Positions 59,996-64,000 of a stretch of 64,000 nt of DNA are shown in pieces. The position numbers were made by a program, and so were the translations under genes. A model generated the notes under the pieces. That model was not told the origin of the DNA. It saw only the letters and a program-made list of their open reading frames with translations, and searched no databases. Location: contig NW_026729199.1 in the NCBI RefSeq assembly GCF_030272615.1, positions 83,462 through 147,461 of the forward strand. Direction: 5' to 3'. Origin of the DNA: Cryptomeria japonica. Lineage: Eukaryota > Streptophyta > Pinopsida > Cupressales > Cupressaceae. Within the stretch, counting starts at the first letter, position 1. Each line of letters starts with the position of its first letter.

Positions 59996-61739
59996 ATTTG
60001 ATCAAAAGCTCTCATAACCACCTGAGTGGACGTATAAGTGGACACGCTTGTTTGTAATTAATGCATAAGCATGCTGTTTCAGTTCTCGTAGTTTGTTAGA
60101 AGTGGTAGAGACTATGTAATCTTATGAAGTAGAATAAAAATCACAATTTCATTTGTGTGTATTTCTTGTGTTTGTATTGCGGCCCTGTATGTCTATAAAT
60201 TTAATCATAATATTAAAGTTAGATGAAATGTGACTCGCCATTAAAATGACTGAATATATAAGAATGTCTTGAAAATTGATTCTTATAAAATAGAATCTAT
60301 CGTAGACTGAGTAATCTACGAACGATTACAGATTTAAGAGCTCAAATATATAAGTATTGTAATGTATTCAGGAACAGTTGCAATAATTCACTTACATTTT
60401 CTTGCTCTTTAAGATTTTCGTATACGTGGCTCTCATGTTTAAACATATATTCAATGTATCAATGTATTATTGATTGTTTAATTTCTTTTTATTAAGAAAA
60501 TGTTTATACTATCAGATCGTTTGCGACAGTGAAAGGCGGGTCGTCTTGGTTTATTCGCTTATCTGCACTCCCAGTGCGACAACTATACCTTTTACTTTTT
60601 GTTAATTGTTATCACTCCACTAAATTCAACTCCAACGATGGCTGGGAAATCAACGAGGCTACGCTTCTCCGTAAACACCTTAAAGTTTGATTGTCTATAA
60701 ATTTTTCTAAAGGAAAAACTTCCGGAAGAAGAAAATTAAATAATCAAACTTCAAGGTATTAATTACTAGCACCTTGTTGTGCAATGAGTACGCCAAAGAG
60801 ATGTGCAAGTGGTTTAGGAAAAACTTGGTCTGTTTTAAGAATTTATTATATAGAGATGAATTATATGTCTCTATTAACAAATCATTGAAGTAAAGACGGT
60901 AAGATTAACATATTAGAAATTTTAGTGTATGTATACATGAAAATTTGATCCATGTTCTATAGTGTGTTCAACAAGTATTTGAAATTATATGAAAAGTTAA
61001 AATAGTTCTAAATTTCATGGACCCAAAAGTGATTTCTTGTTAAGAGGATTAGAATCCCCTTCTAAAGAGGATTTAGTAGTTTCAAAATTTTAATATTTAG
61101 AAGTGAGCAAACTTATAACCAATAAAGCGACTCATTAAGCCCATGTGAAGATAAGATTAAAAAGGATGTCTCTTAATATAAGATTAAACTCCCCTTAGAA
61201 CAAGTCTATAACTACTTTCATGTAAAGATTCACTTTCATGTAAAGATTCATTATGCCATTTTGATTATGATGAAATTAATAATTAGAATATTTTGAATAT
61301 CTCACTCTCAGATATCTACTTTGACGAATTAATTTCTCATTATTTCTACTATGGTTAAATGAGTTGCTGGTGTCCTCCTATAAAGTTATAATACATTTAT
61401 TTCTATAAGAAAAAGTTAAACATACTTAAAAAAAATTATTCCAACTTTAGAATGCAACATAACAAATTCAAAGTTACGAATTATTCAATGTTTAGTTGGA
61501 ACAAATAAAAAGTAAAGTATCAAATTTGGTACTTTGTATCAGTTTATGGAGAAGCATTCTAAACCAAAGCATCCATAGTTGAATGTTCTCCAATTTTACA
61601 GAAGTCTTGTCATGTAGATTATTCTCAAACCCTACAAGACTAATAATCACATCCTCTAAAATGCAAGATGAAATTACTACAATAAAATAGAGAGAAACAA
61701 ACAAATGGGGCTTCTTACTCTTGGAAACATCCATTCTAA
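59996..61739. other. 3' flank of the LRR gene and spacer
   Basis: A poly-A signal aataaa lies at 60133. An imperfect inverted repeat joins accttaaagtttgattgt (60677) with ataatcaaacttcaaggt (60740). A 19-base tandem actttcatgtaaagattc occurs twice near 61215. No gene is seen. Confidence 0.45.
60133..60138 (+). promoter_or_regulatory. Poly-A signal of the LRR gene
   Basis: aataaa about 140 bases after the stop codon, followed by a T/G-rich stretch (tttcatttgtgtgtatttct). Confidence 0.55.
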
Positions 61740-64000
61740 ATGCAACTTACATTAGGCTTCAACTTGCAATTCATGGAGGGTACAAAAAGGTATGGCTCAA
61801 AAGTGATTCACTTAATATCATTAATTGTTTGATTAAACAGTCACCTCCTAGTTGGACCATTAAACACTTAATCTAGGATTCCCTTGTAATGATTTCCAAG
61901 TTGGAATAAATTCGAATAAACCATATTTTTTGGGAAGGTAATTAGTCTATGGATTACGTGACCAACTTAGGTGTAGTGTATGAAAAAATCAAATGGTTGA
62001 CAACAAGGGAAACCTTCCCAATGCACTTGTGTCATCTGACACGAAGGGATGTGGAAGATCTTGTTTACTCTCAATGACTAAATATTAAAGATGATATCCT
62101 GTCACATGAATAAATACACTTCTTGTAATAAGTGGAATTGATACATCACGAGGGCTTCTAGATTATTCTTGATCTCTTGGATTTGTTTCATCTAGTTTGG
62201 GTTTGGGATTAAGACTATGAAACTCAAAGTTGGCAAGGACAATTCAAACATGGGGGGAGATAAATATAGAATGGAGCTGACCTCTTGGAAGAAATGACAA
62301 CAAAATAAGGAAATTTGCACTCAAATTTTGGATGGTGGTCTTGTACCATACCTCAGAAAACTGCATGGTCAAGATCATACGGCGATAGAAGGGTTTGTGA
62401 AGGGTTGGAATGATGACATTCTCAGTGCTTATAGATCTGAATTCAGAATTGATGAGGAGCTTTTAGCTCAAATTAATGGATTGTAAATGGAAGAGAAAAA
62501 GTTTTACAGAGAGCAGAAGGCGATGGAGGAAGCCGTGTTGGTGTTTTTTGACAAGAAAAGTGAGGAATGGCCTGGATGGGGGTTACAACAAAAAAGACCT
62601 AATGAGACTTTGGGCATATGTGACAGTGGTGGCTATGAGGTACATCACCTTGGATGGCCACTTTGCCAGTAGTTTTTCCTACCATTTCACTATTTAAAAT
62701 CATTTTAGACATGATAGGAAAATTTAATTGTTATTTTATTTACTCTTATCTTTGGAGCATAGTCTTGTGAATCATGTAAAACTAATGATAACCCTTTTTT
62801 ACATGAGGGGTTGATTCTTCTTATCATGAAATACGCCAAAGTGAATGAGGTCAAGCCTTCCTCTACCCACAGAATTGAAAGTAATCCTAAAGCCTTGACT
62901 AGTTATGATGTGCATGTAGTGTCAGACACTGAAATTGAAGATGAAAAGGGGTAGGATGAGATGGCCATGGATTGGTATGACCTTGGTGTGTGAGACGATG
63001 GCCCAAAATATTGGCCCTCTGAGGAAGAGAGACCCCTCAAGAAAGCCACTCCTGGCACTAATAGTAGTAGAAAGAGTAAACCACACCCTAGACCTATAGC
63101 CAAAAAGTTGAAAACCCCTCCTTCCAAACCTCAGCAGATGGGACAAAATGGCTCTAAATAGAAAAAAGTGGGGAAAACGGTGGAGGCAATAGGAAAAGGG
63201 GAATAGGAGATTAAATTGAATATTTCCCTCAATCTAAACCAAGTGGACCCTCAAGAGAGTAAAAATATGAAGCGGATATTGATATGCTTTTGGCTAACTC
63301 AACAACTAGTTAGTAAAAGTGCTTCTTGTAGGTGATTAGCAAAATTCTCCTCATCAAACAGGGTATAAAAGATATTATCAACACCTTTACTAAGAACCCC
63401 ATGCCTGACAAAATTGATAGGCTCCTGAAAATGACCTAGAATTTGATCGAAGATGTGAAGGTTTTAAAAATAGAGCATGAAGCTAGAATAGCCAATCTAG
63501 AGAGAGGTATGGATGAACTAAAGGGTAATCTCAAGGTCGCGGTGGGGATTAGTAAATAAGAAATGAAAAATATTATTGAAGGCCTCAAGAAGTTCAATGA
63601 GAAAATTACATTGCATAAAGCCCATCCACTCAACAACATCCCGCCTTCAACTACCATGGATAAAAATAAAAATCAGGACATAAATCCACAGGGAGCAGAA
63701 GTGCAGGTGTCTATAGGACCTTTTTCTAGGACTAGGAGAAGAAACTAGAAGAAAAGCACCATGAGGACCATCATGGAGGAGCTTGAAGACATAAACCGAA
63801 ATATTATTGAGAAACATTTTGAGCTTATGGAAGCTCTTGGTTAATGTTTTTTGGTTAGTTGTTAGTTTGATTTACCTAGGTTTCTTTGTTGTATTTTGTT
63901 GGGCTCTGTGGGGTGTCCCCCCTTTTTTTCATCATTTTGCTGTTGGTTTTTTCTCTAGTTTGATACTGTTTTGAATCTCCTACTTTTGGATTTGGGTTTT
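61740..64000 (+). mobile_element. LINE fragment with RNase H end and extra 3' frame, third independent copy
   Basis: Starts inside RNase H (RLQLAIHGGYKKVWLKSDSL, then NIINCLIKQSPPSWTIKHLI). It continues to the KGWN-domain frame and ends in a T-rich 3' UTR that runs off the window edge. 5'-truncated and broken by stops. The sequence is quite diverged from the other two copies, so it represents a separate insertion. Confidence 0.75.
62330..63845 (+). pseudogene. Downstream LINE reading frame with conserved KGWN domain, copy 3
   Basis: Readable in shifting frames: ILDGGLVPYLRKLHG, then GFVKGWNDDILSAYRSEFRI, then DEELLAQINGL, FYREQKAMEEAVLVFFDKKS, NPFLHEGLILLIMKYAKV, an acidic and then Lys/Pro-rich middle, and a helical C-terminus (EARIANLERGMDELKGNL; ELEDINRNIIEKHFELMEAL). 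The order matches copies 1 and 2. Function unknown. Confidence 0.65.

Overview
The window looks like nuclear DNA of a large, repeat-rich seed-plant genome. The AT-rich spacers, the many decayed LINE and LTR retroelements, nested LTR insertions, long dinucleotide arrays and plant-type LRR genes all fit. A gymnosperm is my best guess, but no sequence here proves the clade. There are no prokaryotic-style operons. I see no tRNA, rRNA or CRISPR.

Layout. 1-4.2 kb: the 3' end of a LINE with a poly-A tail, a mid-repetitive block, then a second LINE fragment carrying RNase H and an extra downstream reading frame. 6.5-7.04 kb (- strand): two exons of a ubiquitin-conjugating (E2) pseudogene with intact splice sites. 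8.6-9.6 kb: a third copy of the mid-repetitive block. 9.6-12.8 kb: a TG-rich segment with a degenerate repeated motif, joined to a broken Ty3/gypsy pol. 13.7-16.6 and 20.8-23.6 kb: two direct copies of a 2.9-kb unknown repeat that flank an LRR receptor pseudogene (- strand, about 18.6-19.65 kb). 27.4-28.6 kb: a possible primer-binding site of a Copia LTR element. 28.65-33.57 kb: a 5'-truncated LINE with reverse transcriptase, RNase H and a 3' reading frame. Its last part and the following block (32.89-34.74 kb) duplicate the left edge of the window.

35.03-52.69 kb is the most unusual structure: an inverted-repeat unit whose two ends are reverse complements of each other, with CT-rich DNA inside the left end, GA-rich DNA inside the right end, and a 20-bp CATATG-containing minisatellite between. 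A probable solo LTR inserted into it, with perfect 5-bp target duplications (AGGGA). A gag-only gypsy element of about 7.9 kb (- strand) then inserted into the LTR. Order of events: inverted-repeat element, then LTR element and its recombination to a solo LTR, then gag-only gypsy.

52.7-58 kb is mainly AT-rich spacer with an LTR-like block near 55.7 kb. 58.1-60.0 kb holds the only long intact plant gene-like frame: a secreted LRR protein of 626 residues with a TATA box and a poly-A signal, but no membrane segment or kinase. It contains near-identical 360-bp tandem modules. 61.74-64.0 kb is a third, independent LINE fragment with the same RNase H then extra-frame order.

The genes do not form a pathway. 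The two LRR loci are paralogues with a shared promoter-proximal sequence; the rest is mobile-element history.
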